DNA from: Pirellulaceae bacterium
Lineage (GTDB): Bacteria > Planctomycetota > Planctomycetia > Pirellulales > Pirellulaceae
Assembly (NCBI GenBank): GCA_022448315.1
Contig: JAKVCA010000015.1
Span: 180,837 to 244,836, forward strand
Direction: 5' to 3'
DNA length: 64,000 bases
Position numbers and translations under genes: made by a program. Shown one piece after another: positions 8,815 through 18,151 of this stretch (the first letter of the stretch is position 1; each line of letters opens with the position of its first letter). The notes beneath the pieces are model-generated. The model was not told the DNA's origin. It worked only from the letters and a program-made list of their open reading frames with translations, and did no database searches.

Positions 8815-9804
8815 TTAATTTCCAAGACGGTATCGAAGAATGCACCAGGCCGCCCAAAACGCATCCTTCAGACCGATCTTCTTGCCCTCGGAATAGCCCC
8901 TTTTCTGATAGCGAATTGGGCGCTCATAGTATTTCAGTTTTGGATAGCGAGCGAGCTTGGCCGTAAGTTCAAGTTCAATACCAAAGCCCCGTTCTTTGAG
9001 CGTTGGACCGATCTCCTGAATGACAGACGCTCGGATCAGTTTGTAGCAAGTTTCGACGTCGCGCCAATCAAGACCGGTCGTCAGGTTGGACGCAAACGTA
9101 ATGAGTTGGTTCCCCCAACGATGCCAGAACGGGCTGTCCGCAAGACTTCCTCGACTGAAGCGACTCCCGTAGACGACATCTGCTTGATCCATCACCAAGG
9201 GGCCAAGGAGCCAGATAAAGTCCGTTGGGTCATATTCGAGGTCGGCATCCTGAATGGCAATGACGGTTCCACTGGCTTTCGCAAAGCCCGTTTTCAATGC
9301 GGCACCTTTTCCAAAATTGCTGCTGTGCAGCGCAAGTTCGATCGTTTTGCGTGCCGGAAGTTCTTTTGCAACTTGAGGGACCAGGGTGGTGAGTAGTTCC
9401 CGAGACCCATCTTTGCTGCCATCGTCAACCACAATGATCTCCAATGGCAAAGGCAGCTTTACAAGCCGCTGGAGTACTTGTTCGATGGTCTCTGTCTCGT
9501 TGAATACAGGAACAATGATGGACAATTTGAAAGTTTCATCAAGCTTCAGCAGGGCAAGTCGTTCAGTCGCCTGGGAGCCGAGGTGGGTTGCCGGGGCGTC
9601 CGTGTGGTCTGAGTGAAAGGCATCGAAGTTGTTCGAGCCTTCGTCCGCACTTTCGAGAAGGTTGTCCGTGGATTTAGCCGCTTCGGTGTGAGTGACCTGT
9701 GAAGACGCGACGTCGTCGCTCTCAAAGAGATTGATCAATGCATCTCGCGCGGCCAACCATTCCTCAGGGGAACAATCGAAAAGGTCACGTTGAACCTTGG
9801 ACAT
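8815..9804 (-). CDS. Family 2 glycosyltransferase (DPM1/dolichyl-phosphate type)
   Basis: This 329-residue protein has a GT-A family 2 core from about residue 92: LSIIVPVFNETET begins the first strand, IVVDDGSKDGS is the nucleotide-sugar site, and IQDADLEYDPTD holds the metal-binding DAD motif. The arrangement resembles polyprenyl-phosphate mannosyl- or glucosyltransferases without the C-terminal membrane segments. It probably makes a lipid-linked sugar donor for surface glycans. The first 90 residues are a low-complexity acidic extension not usual in the family. The ATG at 9804 is preceded by GGAAGGA at good spacing, so I chose it over an upstream in-frame codon at 9888. The acceptor is unknown. 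Confidence 0.9.
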   Translation of the reverse strand: MSKVQRDLFDCSPEEWLAARDALINLFESDDVASSQVTHTEAAKSTDNLLESADEGSNNFDAFHSDHTDAPATHLGSQATERLALLKLDETFKLSIIVPVFNETETIEQVLQRLVKLPLPLEIIVVDDGSKDGSRELLTTLVPQVAKELPARKTIELALHSSNFGKGAALKTGFAKASGTVIAIQDADLEYDPTDFIWLLGPLVMDQADVVYGSRFSRGSLADSPFWHRWGNQLITFASNLTTGLDWRDVETCYKLIRASVIQEIGPTLKERGFGIELELTAKLARYPKLKYYERPIRYQKRGYSEGKKIGLKDAFWAAWCILRYRLGN

Positions 9805-10134
9805 CAGGGGGTCCTTCCGTCTGCGACACCGACCGTTGGTGATGCCAGAATCCAAGTGTGATAGGTTGGAATCGATCGCGCGTAACAAAGATTTTGATCG
9901 AGTTGCGTTTCCATGCTGCGCCCCGACTTTGTTTGTCTTTCAAAAATGAAAATTTTATTTCGTCACGATTTAAAAAAGATGAAGGTCCTTTGCTTGACAA
10001 CCACGTTTGGGTCGAGAGAATGAGAATCCTAGTCAGTGACTGAGATTCCTCGAAGCACGTTTTTTGACACTCATGGTTGTGGTGAACCCCAAAGGTCCTC
10101 TCCACACTTTTGAATAACAATTTCAAGATATCAC

Positions 10135-10376
10135 TTCGAGGTTTCTCGAGGTCATCGAAACAGGTTTGATGGTGACATCCAAGCTGTTTTACCTTCTTTC
10201 GGCAGCGAAAGGGGGCGGCGACTGAGGGAAACGACTGTCGGCGGCTCTTGAGCCGGTGGACCGGAGGTCCCCCCTATTTTTTACATACGTGAGTAGAGTG
10301 AGAACGGTTTCTGTTCACGCACCAGAAGACAAGTTCATGTTTTCCTGAGAGGGAAAATGAGGACTTGTTTTTTTTG
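10135..10376 (+). ncRNA. Candidate structured non-coding RNA
   Basis: This part of a 610-base gap between two minus-strand genes has no ORF but is full of hairpins on the plus strand. TCGAG/CTCGA lies at 10136-10150. A 14-position stem with two mismatches closed by a GTGA tetraloop lies at 10158-10189. CTTTCG-GCAG-CGAAAG is at 10196-10211, GGCT-CTTG-AGCC at 10243-10254 and GGACC-GGA-GGTCC at 10258-10270. A run of G at 10211-10215 can pair with the C run near 10270, which is followed by T6. A terminator ends the region at 10376. It fits no RNA family I know (RNase P, SRP, tmRNA and common riboswitch signatures are absent). Boundaries and strand are inferred, and it could instead be an untranslated region of the glycosyltransferase on the other strand. 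Confidence 0.4.
10330..10376 (+). terminator. Rho-independent terminator with no plus-strand gene upstream
   Basis: A 16-position stem (10330-10345 with 10351-10367; one A-A mismatch and three G-T pairs) with a five-base loop is followed by eight T. The polarity is plus, although the nearest genes on both sides are on the minus strand. It therefore supports a plus-strand transcript from the preceding non-coding region. Confidence 0.7.
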
Positions 10377-10414
10377 TGCTGAAAATCTTTCCCGGCCAAT
10401 TCTGCTCTTTCCCA

Positions 10415-10822
10415 TCAGCGGTCTTCAGATGTGTACACGTAAGCGCGCTCGAGGAGCAAGTAATTCCGACCGTTGTATTCTGTCACCATGCCGTCAACTT
10501 GCCATCCAAGTTCCACCTCCTCCTTCAGCTCATCCTCGACGCGTTGGAGCGTCAAGTTTTCCAGGACTAACCAGGTGGAGTCGCCTTTTTCGGGGAGGAA
10601 TTCCACTCGATCGAAGTCAGCTTGGAAGCGGCCACGGACTTTCTCGAGTTGCGTTCCTTCACGGTAGCGTTCTTCTGATTTTTCTGGGGTTTGCGAAGCC
10701 CCTTGTTTCATCGGAGAGGTGGACTGCTGGAGCAATGCGGAGGAGGCCCCGCTTGTGGCAAACCATAGGCACAGCATGATGAGCAATGGGGTAGCGATTC
10801 TTACTTTTTTCATTCGTTTCAT
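10415..10822 (-). CDS. Small secreted protein of unknown function
   Basis: The 135-residue product starts with a clear signal peptide (Lys/Arg-rich start, hydrophobic 9-28, likely cut after GASSA). The mature part has YREGTQLEKVRGRF and LVLENLTLQRV segments, reminding me of a conserved planctomycete periplasmic family that begins with an 'REGT' strand, but I cannot name a domain. It would be a beta-rich, periplasmic protein. It lies 31 bases downstream of a small membrane-protein gene on the same strand, so the two may be co-transcribed. The function is unknown. Confidence 0.75.
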   Translation of the reverse strand: MKRMKKVRIATPLLIMLCLWFATSGASSALLQQSTSPMKQGASQTPEKSEERYREGTQLEKVRGRFQADFDRVEFLPEKGDSTWLVLENLTLQRVEDELKEEVELGWQVDGMVTEYNGRNYLLLERAYVYTSEDR

Positions 10823-10853
10823 GCGTCCCTTCCGCCAGTCGCCCGCCTGTCGG

Positions 10854-11144
10854 TCAATTGGGGCGTGGTAGTGCTAGGCTGTGCAGAATCAGTACTGAGC
10901 CGATGGAGATCAAGGCCCAACCAAGCCATGTTGGAGGCGAGATCGAATGCTTGACCAGGGGCCTCGGACCTGAGGCTGCAAGATACACCCCGACCGATTG
11001 AGGTTCTTCAACAAGTGGATTCTGGACATGCTTCGCCAAAAACGTGGTCGCCTGCTCGGTCAAGACGAAGTTTTTCACCATGTGGATTTGAATCCCGAGG
11101 AAAAAAACTACCAACCCCAGTGCAAAATAATGATTTCGGTTCAC
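10854..11144 (-). CDS. Small inner-membrane protein, two transmembrane segments
   Basis: The 96-residue product has two hydrophobic helices (about 6-24 and 70-90) separated by a periplasm-sized loop. I chose the GTG at 11144 because GGGAGGT lies six bases upstream and the product then starts MNRNHYFALG, directly at the first helix; a longer frame reaches 11183. The domain is unknown. The gene precedes a secreted-protein gene on the same strand and diverges from the transporter-ligase fusion. Confidence 0.7.
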   Translation of the reverse strand: MNRNHYFALGLVVFFLGIQIHMVKNFVLTEQATTFLAKHVQNPLVEEPQSVGVYLAASGPRPLVKHSISPPTWLGWALISIGSVLILHSLALPRPN

Positions 11145-11298
11145 GTCGACCTCCCGATCTCCCAACGCTTGCCAAAGTTCCAAGGCCGGGTGCTGCCCGA
11201 CTCAGATTGTTCACAAGCAAGCTTAACACCTTCCTCTCCAATCGAAGTTATCGAAATTGAGCCCCGAAGGATTGAATCGCGAACGAGATTTGGAGTTT

Positions 11299-11352
11299 GT
11301 CACGAATACATCGTGGTCAGCGATCGTGACACCTGTAACGGTCTGTTAAACT
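11299..11352 (+). promoter_or_regulatory. Candidate operator and promoter of the transporter-ligase gene
   Basis: GTCACGA (11299-11305) and TCGTGAC (11324-11330) form a perfect 7-base inverted repeat with an 18-base gap. The right arm overlaps a GTGACA that could be a -35 box, with TAAACT 15 bases further as a -10 box. The rest of the 350-base gap (11145-11494) shows nothing else. The spacing is short for a sigma-70 promoter, so this is tentative. Confidence 0.3.
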
Positions 11353-11494
11353 TTAGAGTCCGCCACACCCCCTTACCCGATGCCTCGGGCGGTGAGAATG
11401 ATGACGAGATGGATGCCGCTGAACCGACAGGCCTGAGAAGGTCGCATCCTTCATTCAGCGGAATCGAGATTCCACGTTACTTTTGACTTGCCAA

Positions 11495-14400
11495 ATGACA
11501 TCAGTCGAAAACAAGACGCGGTATGCTGAACTTGGGCAAGAGGATCTTGGGTCGCCAAGTTTCGTGGGGTTACTGCTGACCCAATGGCTAACCATTATCA
11601 ACGACAACACGTTTCGTTGGCTTGTGGTTGGCATCGGGAAGGAGTATGTGTCACCGGAGCGACACAACTTGATTTTGACGCTCGGGCTGGCACTTTTTGT
11701 TCTGCCTTATTTGACCCTCGCATCCCCAGCGGGTTACCTTGCCGACCGATTCAGTAAACGGCAGGTTATTTTGATCTGTAAGATGGCTGAAATCGTGGTC
11801 ATGGCTTTAGGGATCTGGGCCATCTATCTCGGCAGTCTCTCTTTTTTGTTTGTGGTCGTGGCCATGATGGGGGCCCAAAGTGCCCTTTTCGCGCCCTCAA
11901 AAATGGGCCAACTTCCGGAGATGCTGCCTGCCCATCGAATCTCGGCGGCCAACGGTTGGTTCGCGTTTGCAACCTTTACGGCGACCATCATCGGAATGTG
12001 GATCGGTGGTTGGTTGGCTGATGCGACAAGACCACTCGGTCAAAATCATCTTTGGATTTCGGCTGCCGTATTGGTTGGCGTCGCTGTGCTGGGAACCTTT
12101 TTCAGCTTCTTGATTCAGGCATATCAACCTGCCAACCCGACACGGCAGTTTCCTCGCAAGCCCCATGTTGAATCCTGGCGTGATCTGAAGTTGTTGGTCG
12201 GCAATCGATCGTTACTCCTCGTCATGCTTGGGATCGTTTTTTTCTGGTCGGTGGGTGCCATTTCGCAATTGAATATCGATCAGTTCGCCTATGAAAGCGG
12301 CACTTTTTTCGAGTCAGAGAGAACGCCATTGCTGATCAGTATGGTGTTTGGGGTCGGGCTGGGCAGCATTCTCGCGGGAAGTCTATCGCGAGGGCGGATC
12401 GAGTTGGGGATGCTTGCTTACGCGTTGTTTGGGCAGGCCTTTTTTGCCGCGTTGCTTGCGACTTTGACCCGCCCATTTTTCAATACGGGAACGCCGTGGA
12501 ACATCAGTCTCGTTCTTTCCATGTTTTTCCTGTTGGCGATGGGCGCATGTGCAGGACTCTTCAATGTGCCACTCGCTTCGTACATTCAACATCGAAGCCC
12601 GACGGCAAAACGAGGTTCCATTCTCTCCGCGACGAACCTTTGTGTTTTTGCCGGGATTTTTCTTTCGGCTGGGATCTACTTGCTGCTGAGAGTGCCTGCT
12701 CACACTGGAAGTCAGGAGCGGGCACTGGCAGAAGTTCGCGCATCGCTCGGCGAAACTGATCTGGAAGAAGCAGAAGGGGTGCTTGAGTCGTTTGCTGTGA
12801 CCCGAAAAGGACAGAATATCACGCCCGGCCAGTTGCGGGTTTTCCTCGAGCAGGTTTCTCCAAATCAGTACCTTTACACGCTGGGCGGGCTCATTTGGGA
12901 GGACGTTGAGCAAAGGAGGTACGGGAACGAGAAGCCGAAAGAGTTCGACTACTACAAAGAGTTCAAAAATCCACGCGAACGTCAGGTGATCAAGCAGGTG
13001 TTCCGGCAGAGCAGTCGCTTACCCTTCCTGACGAGCCATCAGATCTTTCTGGGCGTGGGGGTGGTGACTCTGCCCGTGGGCATGCTGACTTTTTTGCTCT
13101 TGCCTCAAATCACACTCAGGTTTCCACTGAATCTGCTGCTCCACCGCCGCGACTTGATCAAAGTGCGTAATTCGGCGACATGGAATCAGGGTCGCCCTAC
13201 AATCTTGGTGGTCAATGATTGTTCCAGATGGGCGAGGTTTGTACTCCAACTGATTGCGCCTTCTCGGCTGATACAGGTGAACTGGTGCACGCCGCCCGAA
13301 TCATCGTGGCAGCGGTGGTCCGCCAGGTTTTGGGGCGCGGTCTGGATTCATGGTGATGGAGACTCTTTGGCATTGGCTTGTGGAGTCCTACAAAAACATC
13401 TTGATCGTGGCCAGACGGTGGCCCTTTTTGACCCGATCGGATCGGACAAAAATATCGAGCAAAACCGCACGTTGCTGGAGACGTTGGGCTCCAATTCTTC
13501 CGTGGAACTTATCCCCGCATTCGTTGATGAAGATCGGCAAGGTGGTGACTGGCCCGGGGGTTTTTCAGGTAAACTCTTTGCTGGTATAGGAACACGAGTC
13601 ACCGTTGAGCTAGGCGAGCCGCGTCATGCCGAAGACGAGAACCTTAAATCGATTCAGGGCAGGTTGCGTACATTAGGAGAGCAGGCGATGAGCCAGAGTC
13701 ATTCAGATCCAGGTCGTTTCCCGGCCAGTCGTTTTATAGAATCTTGTCGAGCTAACGGTAATGCCAGACGTGCGGTCGATTCCGCGGGAATGGAACTCAC
13801 GGGCAGTGAGCTGCTGATGCGGTCACTGATTGCTCGGAATGTCCTGCGCAAACACTATCTCGCTGACGATGAACAATATGTAGGTGTCTTGCTGCCTCCC
13901 AGTGTGCCGGGTGCGCTCACCAATCTCGCTTTGGCCATCGATTCCCGGGTCTCTGTAAATCTGAATTACACGGTCTCGGAGGATATTCTGAATGCTTGCA
14001 TCGAACTCTGTGGCATCAAGCATGTGATCACCAGTCGGAAGGTCATGGATAAGCTGAAATTCAAGCTGAATGCGGAAGTGGTTTGCCTTGAAGATTTTCG
14101 GGAACGTGTTGGTGTGATGGATAAATTGGTCGGTTTTTGGCAGGCCAAAATGACATCCCCCAGCGGTTTGATTCGCAAGCTGGGACTTGATCGACTGAAA
14201 GGTGATGACCCGCTGACCGTGATCTTTACGTCGGGCTCAACTGGAGTCCCCAAGGGGGTTGTCCTGACGCAGGCGAACATCTCTTCGAATGTGGATGCGA
14301 TCGACAAGGTGGTCAAACTAACGGATTCCGATGTTCTTATTGGCGTGCTCCCCTTTTTCCATTCGTTCGGCTACACGGCTTGCCTCTGGCTCGCGATGGA

Positions 14401-15301
14401 TCTGGGGGTCTGCGGTGTTTACCACTTCAATCCCTTGGATGCCAAGCAGGTGGGTAAACTGGCTGAGAAGTACAACGGGACCTGTTTACTTGCGACGCCA
14501 ACGTTCCTGCGATCGTATCTTCGCAGATGTACGCCCGAGCAATTCAAGCATCTGGACATCGTAGTGACGGGCGCAGAAAAGCTACCCATGGAGGTGGCGG
14601 ATGAGTTTGAATCGAAGTTTGGTGTTCGTCCGCATGAAGGTTACGGAACCACAGAGCTTTCACCACTCGTAAGTCTCAATGTACCCGCGTCGCGTCAGCC
14701 TGATGACGGTCAGCTCTACTCAAAATCAGGAACGGTGGGCAAGCCGGTTGATCGAGTTCAAGTCAAAGTTCTCGACCTCGATACCGGAGAGGAGTTGGCC
14801 GCAAATCAGTCGGGGATGCTCTGGGTGTCCGGGCCCAACGTGATGAAGGGGTACTTCAATCGGCAAGATTTGACCGACGATGTGATCCAGGATGGATGGT
14901 ACAAAACTGGGGACGTGGCGATGGTGGATGATGATGGCTTCATCCATATTACAGGTCGCGTGAGTCGTTTTTCAAAAATCGGCGGGGAGATGATCCCACA
15001 CGTCAAGATTGAGGATACCCTCAATGAAATCCTCAAAGATCAGGTCGAGGATGACGGAACCTATAAGCTGGTGGTGACCGCCGTTCCGGATACAAAGAAA
15101 GGGGAGAGATTGATCGTGTTGCACGTCGAGCTCCCTCTCAACGCGGAAGTCCTAAGAAAGGGCCTTCAAGACGCAGGTTTGCCACCCATCTATATTCCCT
15201 CAATGGACAGCTTCTACAAGATTGAAGAGATCCCTTTGCTGGGAACAGGGAAAATGGATCTGAAAGGGATGCAGAACCTGGCGAAAGAACTCGCCGGCTG
15301 A
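11495..15301 (+). CDS. MFS transporter / degenerate acyltransferase / acyl-adenylate ligase fusion
   Basis: This 1268-residue protein has the domain order of LplT-Aas-type phospholipid remodelling fusions. Residues 1-530 form a 12-helix MFS lysophospholipid-transporter-like unit, with a hydrophilic insert near 410-500. Residues about 565-705 occupy the place of the PlsC acyltransferase. Residues about 760-1268 are an acyl-CoA/ACP synthetase-like adenylating domain with TSGSTGVPKG near 912, GYGTTELSPL, GWYKTGDV, and the C-terminal GTGKMD lysine. In the middle domain the HX4D motif reads NDCSRWA and the FPEG motif region reads FDPIGSD, so the acyltransferase seems inactive. The enzyme family flips and reacylates lysophospholipids; whether this one still can is open. 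The ATG at 11495 lacks a strong ribosome site, and a TTG at 11483 is the alternative. Confidence 0.9.
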   Translation: MTSVENKTRYAELGQEDLGSPSFVGLLLTQWLTIINDNTFRWLVVGIGKEYVSPERHNLILTLGLALFVLPYLTLASPAGYLADRFSKRQVILICKMAEIVVMALGIWAIYLGSLSFLFVVVAMMGAQSALFAPSKMGQLPEMLPAHRISAANGWFAFATFTATIIGMWIGGWLADATRPLGQNHLWISAAVLVGVAVLGTFFSFLIQAYQPANPTRQFPRKPHVESWRDLKLLVGNRSLLLVMLGIVFFWSVGAISQLNIDQFAYESGTFFESERTPLLISMVFGVGLGSILAGSLSRGRIELGMLAYALFGQAFFAALLATLTRPFFNTGTPWNISLVLSMFFLLAMGACAGLFNVPLASYIQHRSPTAKRGSILSATNLCVFAGIFLSAGIYLLLRVPAHTGSQERALAEVRASLGETDLEEAEGVLESFAVTRKGQNITPGQLRVFLEQVSPNQYLYTLGGLIWEDVEQRRYGNEKPKEFDYYKEFKNPRERQVIKQVFRQSSRLPFLTSHQIFLGVGVVTLPVGMLTFLLLPQITLRFPLNLLLHRRDLIKVRNSATWNQGRPTILVVNDCSRWARFVLQLIAPSRLIQVNWCTPPESSWQRWSARFWGAVWIHGDGDSLALACGVLQKHLDRGQTVALFDPIGSDKNIEQNRTLLETLGSNSSVELIPAFVDEDRQGGDWPGGFSGKLFAGIGTRVTVELGEPRHAEDENLKSIQGRLRTLGEQAMSQSHSDPGRFPASRFIESCRANGNARRAVDSAGMELTGSELLMRSLIARNVLRKHYLADDEQYVGVLLPPSVPGALTNLALAIDSRVSVNLNYTVSEDILNACIELCGIKHVITSRKVMDKLKFKLNAEVVCLEDFRERVGVMDKLVGFWQAKMTSPSGLIRKLGLDRLKGDDPLTVIFTSGSTGVPKGVVLTQANISSNVDAIDKVVKLTDSDVLIGVLPFFHSFGYTACLWLAMDLGVCGVYHFNPLDAKQVGKLAEKYNGTCLLATPTFLRSYLRRCTPEQFKHLDIVVTGAEKLPMEVADEFESKFGVRPHEGYGTTELSPLVSLNVPASRQPDDGQLYSKSGTVGKPVDRVQVKVLDLDTGEELAANQSGMLWVSGPNVMKGYFNRQDLTDDVIQDGWYKTGDVAMVDDDGFIHITGRVSRFSKIGGEMIPHVKIEDTLNEILKDQVEDDGTYKLVVTAVPDTKKGERLIVLHVELPLNAEVLRKGLQDAGLPPIYIPSMDSFYKIEEIPLLGTGKMDLKGMQNLAKELAG

Positions 15302-15320
15302 CCTCAGAATCGAGAGAGGA

Positions 15321-16217
15321 CTAAGGTGTGTTGGTGAGTCGACTGGGGCGAGCCATGGTTGGCTGTGTGGCAAAAGGGATGCGGATTGATGAGGCCTCTC
15401 TTGCAACCGCTGCCGAAGCATTCTGGAATCGATAGATTGCTCGGCGATGCGTAAGCATGGCCAAGTCGCTGAATTCCTTCCGCGTTTTCGCGTCAACTGA
15501 GTCCAATTGCTGGGCGAGTTGCTGAACTCCCCTTCCGTTTTCTTCTGCTGTCTTTGAGAGACGCCCCATGAATCTCGCCGTTTCGACGAAGTTGTGATCG
15601 GCGGCTTTGCCAACAAGGGGGTGAAGCGTTTTTGCCAACATGGCGATGCCACGCTGGTCTATCGTAAGAAATACGTCCAGCCGATTTTGAACCAACGTTT
15701 CGCCCGATTCACCCTTGTAGTAATCGCTTTTCAGGGCCATCACGCACTTACCTGTAATACGATTCTTAAGCAGGGGCCCCTCGTAGTCGCCGACACCATA
15801 AAAGACGTGCAATTTCGGCGTTCCATACACCAACTCGATACGGCTTCGCGTTCCAGCGCCATCGGCTGCATTGACCACGTAAGGAGCAACCCGCTCTGTC
15901 TCCACTTGCGTGATACCCATGAGGTGCCAGATACTCACGACCACTTCTGGATGTCGAATCATGTGGAGATACAAATCCGGGTCACATTCGATAGAAACCA
16001 CGGGCAACCGGCGGTAGATGTCCGGTCGATTTACAACGGACCAAAGCTTATCGCGCGTTTCGGGAGTCATTTGGTCGAATGGAATGGACCGGAGGGCGGC
16101 GTCTCGGTCCTGACTGGACGTTGATGCTTTGGTCAACTCTTGGGCAACCGCCCCGCGAAACCCACAGCCGTGGAGGGCAAGCAAAGAGGTAAATGCAAGT
16201 ACTAAAGCCCGCCTCAT
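15321..16217 (-). CDS. Exported (possibly lipoprotein) protein of unknown function
   Basis: The 298-residue product starts MRRALVLAF and has a signal peptide that ends in LHGC at residue 18, close to a lipobox, so it may be a lipoprotein. The mature part has conserved-looking segments (PDIYRRLPV, DPDLYLHMIRHPEVVVSIWHLMG, NRITGKCVMALKSDYY), but I know no named domain for it. The C-terminal third is helical. I preferred the ATG at 16217 over a TTG at 16280 because the signal sequence begins there. It converges on the transporter-ligase gene with a 19-base gap. Confidence 0.75.
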   Translation of the reverse strand: MRRALVLAFTSLLALHGCGFRGAVAQELTKASTSSQDRDAALRSIPFDQMTPETRDKLWSVVNRPDIYRRLPVVSIECDPDLYLHMIRHPEVVVSIWHLMGITQVETERVAPYVVNAADGAGTRSRIELVYGTPKLHVFYGVGDYEGPLLKNRITGKCVMALKSDYYKGESGETLVQNRLDVFLTIDQRGIAMLAKTLHPLVGKAADHNFVETARFMGRLSKTAEENGRGVQQLAQQLDSVDAKTRKEFSDLAMLTHRRAIYRFQNASAAVAREASSIRIPFATQPTMARPSRLTNTP

Positions 16218-16638
16218 GCCGCCAAATCCGGTGGCCAGACTCGTTGATCGGGATCTCTTGCAAACTGAAAACGCACGCAATTTTCAGGCCCTTCACCAAT
16301 GACCGATCAACGAATTGAATTAGCTTCAAATTGTTTCTTCGGCATAACCGCGCCTCGACCCTAAGCGACACATGCGAATTAGAGCAACTGCTATGATTTG
16401 CCTATTTTCACAATCGCTGGTCGCTGCTTGAATCCATTGCCGTTTCAAACACGGATTTTCATGTGTTTTCCCTTCATTCAGTTGGTGAGGGCCCTCGGGA
16501 ATCGGTCGTGCAGTGCAGGGCCGAGGTCGGACTAGCGGGTAGAATAATTGGACTTGGGCTCACAGGATGTGAACGAGGCTGATCTTCAAAGCCCGGAATC
16601 GGGGCAGATTGGGATTTCATTTTTCTGGAAAATCTGGG
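16218..16638. other. Divergent intergenic region
   Basis: This 421-base gap holds no convincing ORF. A short inverted repeat TCACA-GGA-TGTGA lies at 16560-16572, about 65 bases before the plus-strand gene, and could be a regulator site. No clear -35/-10 pair was found. Confidence 0.4.
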
Positions 16639-18051
16639 ATGCATAAGTCGTCAGGTCCCAACGCAGCTGCCACGCTCAGTCCATTAACGCGGTCTGCGGA
16701 CTTCCTCGAAAAAGATGTTTCACGCATGACAATCAAGCGTATTCGAAGATTTCAGGCAGAATCCCCCTCAGTAAAGCGGCTTAATGAAATTCGGCGTGCA
16801 GCCGGGCTCGTCCCGAGTGGAGGCCATTATCGACGACGGCTTCAGGTTCTCGGTCTAACGATAGTGATCTTGTTTGCAGCGATTGGGGGGAATTATGCCT
16901 TGGACGGGTGGTCCTATTTGAAAAGCCGCCAGCTTGTGAGACAACTCGATTCTGCGGATGACCAAGAGATTGATGAGGCTGTCGGAACGCTTTCCCTGCT
17001 AGGGACGGCTGGAGTCGCAGGACTCGTCGAAGGTTTGGCCCACCCCAGGCCGGAGGTGCGGCGTTCGAGTCAGGAAAAAATCACAGATCTGGTCGACAGT
17101 TGGCACGCTCGGGCGTTGCCAACTTCGTCTGAGCGTGTTCTGCATCTTTCGAGATGCCTCGCGACGAAAGTCGATGCAATTCCGATTGAAGATCGGAAGT
17201 ATGCCGCAAATCTGGCAACCGAGTTGTTGTTGTGGCCTATCAATGTGAATACCGCGAAAACAACACAGTTCATCATGAATTGTGAACTGATCCTCCGTTC
17301 GGGGCTGCGAAGCCCAGAGCCCACTGCGGACCCTCAAGATTCGGCTTTCGAGGAAAGGTTGGATCTGGCCAGGTCTAAATCGGTCGACCGGATTTTGCAA
17401 AGCGGTAATGGTCGTCCTCCTGCCCATTTTGGTTGGGCCGATCCGTTCGTGGCCGGAGGTGGTTTGCCCATTCAACCTCTTGATGTTCCACCAAAAGAGC
17501 CAGAGTTGAGCAAGCACGACTTGGAAGTTCCACAGCGTTTCACCCCGCACCGAGATATGACGGCGTTGCCGATGGTCTCCAAGCCCGGCAACATCCGGGC
17601 CAATCCGTTTAAATCTCCAGTGCAGGACCCTGCGGTGATGCCCCCAGAATTGGTTCGATCCTCACCGATCGAGTTCTCTTGGGTTCGACTCTCGCACATC
17701 GAGGTGCTTCATCGTTTGCACTTCAGCGAACACGGTGTTCGCGAGGAAGCGCTTGCGGAATTGCAACGACGCGGCTTTAGCAACGAGTTGATCAAAGTAG
17801 GCCGTCAAGCAACGTCGACCACCGAATCTGAGCGGCTGGAACTTGTCGCTGCCTTACGGACTAGAAAAGACATTGATCCGCTGCCCTGGTTGCGTTATCT
17901 CGTGAAAGATCAGCAAGCCGAAATTAGTGATCAGGCCTTGCTGGCCCTAACTGAACTGGCGGACCCGGTCGAAGCGCGACTTGCACGCGAGCAATTGGCT
18001 TCGAGTCGAAACCTGACGCAAGATCGGGGCGGTGTTCAGCTACAACGCTAG
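16639..18051 (+). CDS. Single-pass membrane protein with HEAT-like repeats
   Basis: The 470-residue product has a basic N-terminus, one membrane helix at about residues 73-92 (LTIVILFAAIGGNYAL) and a long outer region. The first part of that region (about 100-150: DDQEIDEAVGTLSLLG, GLVEGLAHPRPEVRRSS) and the end (about 365-465: LHRLHFSEHGVREEALAELQ, DQALLALTELADPVEARLA) resemble HEAT or Armadillo repeats. The middle is Pro-rich and unstructured. The role is unknown; a scaffold function would fit. The start is uncertain: the ATG at 16639 is used here, and one at 16726 is also possible. It is followed 100 bases later by a coiled-coil protein gene on the same strand. Confidence 0.75.
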   Translation: MHKSSGPNAAATLSPLTRSADFLEKDVSRMTIKRIRRFQAESPSVKRLNEIRRAAGLVPSGGHYRRRLQVLGLTIVILFAAIGGNYALDGWSYLKSRQLVRQLDSADDQEIDEAVGTLSLLGTAGVAGLVEGLAHPRPEVRRSSQEKITDLVDSWHARALPTSSERVLHLSRCLATKVDAIPIEDRKYAANLATELLLWPINVNTAKTTQFIMNCELILRSGLRSPEPTADPQDSAFEERLDLARSKSVDRILQSGNGRPPAHFGWADPFVAGGGLPIQPLDVPPKEPELSKHDLEVPQRFTPHRDMTALPMVSKPGNIRANPFKSPVQDPAVMPPELVRSSPIEFSWVRLSHIEVLHRLHFSEHGVREEALAELQRRGFSNELIKVGRQATSTTESERLELVAALRTRKDIDPLPWLRYLVKDQQAEISDQALLALTELADPVEARLAREQLASSRNLTQDRGGVQLQR

Positions 18052-18151
18052 CATTTTCCTTGCCTGCCTCACTTCTCTATCCTTTTCCTGATTCTCTTCA
18101 CGCGATGATCTTTCATTGGAGATGGACCTTACCGCGCCCACTTTTCGCTGA

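Noticed and set aside
8794-9396. 200-codon plus frame opposite the glycosyltransferase
   Set aside because: The minus strand holds the complete GT2 motifs, so this is a shadow frame.
10135-10376. RNase P RNA, SRP RNA, tmRNA or a common riboswitch in the structured gap
   Set aside because: The conserved core sequences of these RNAs were not found on either strand.
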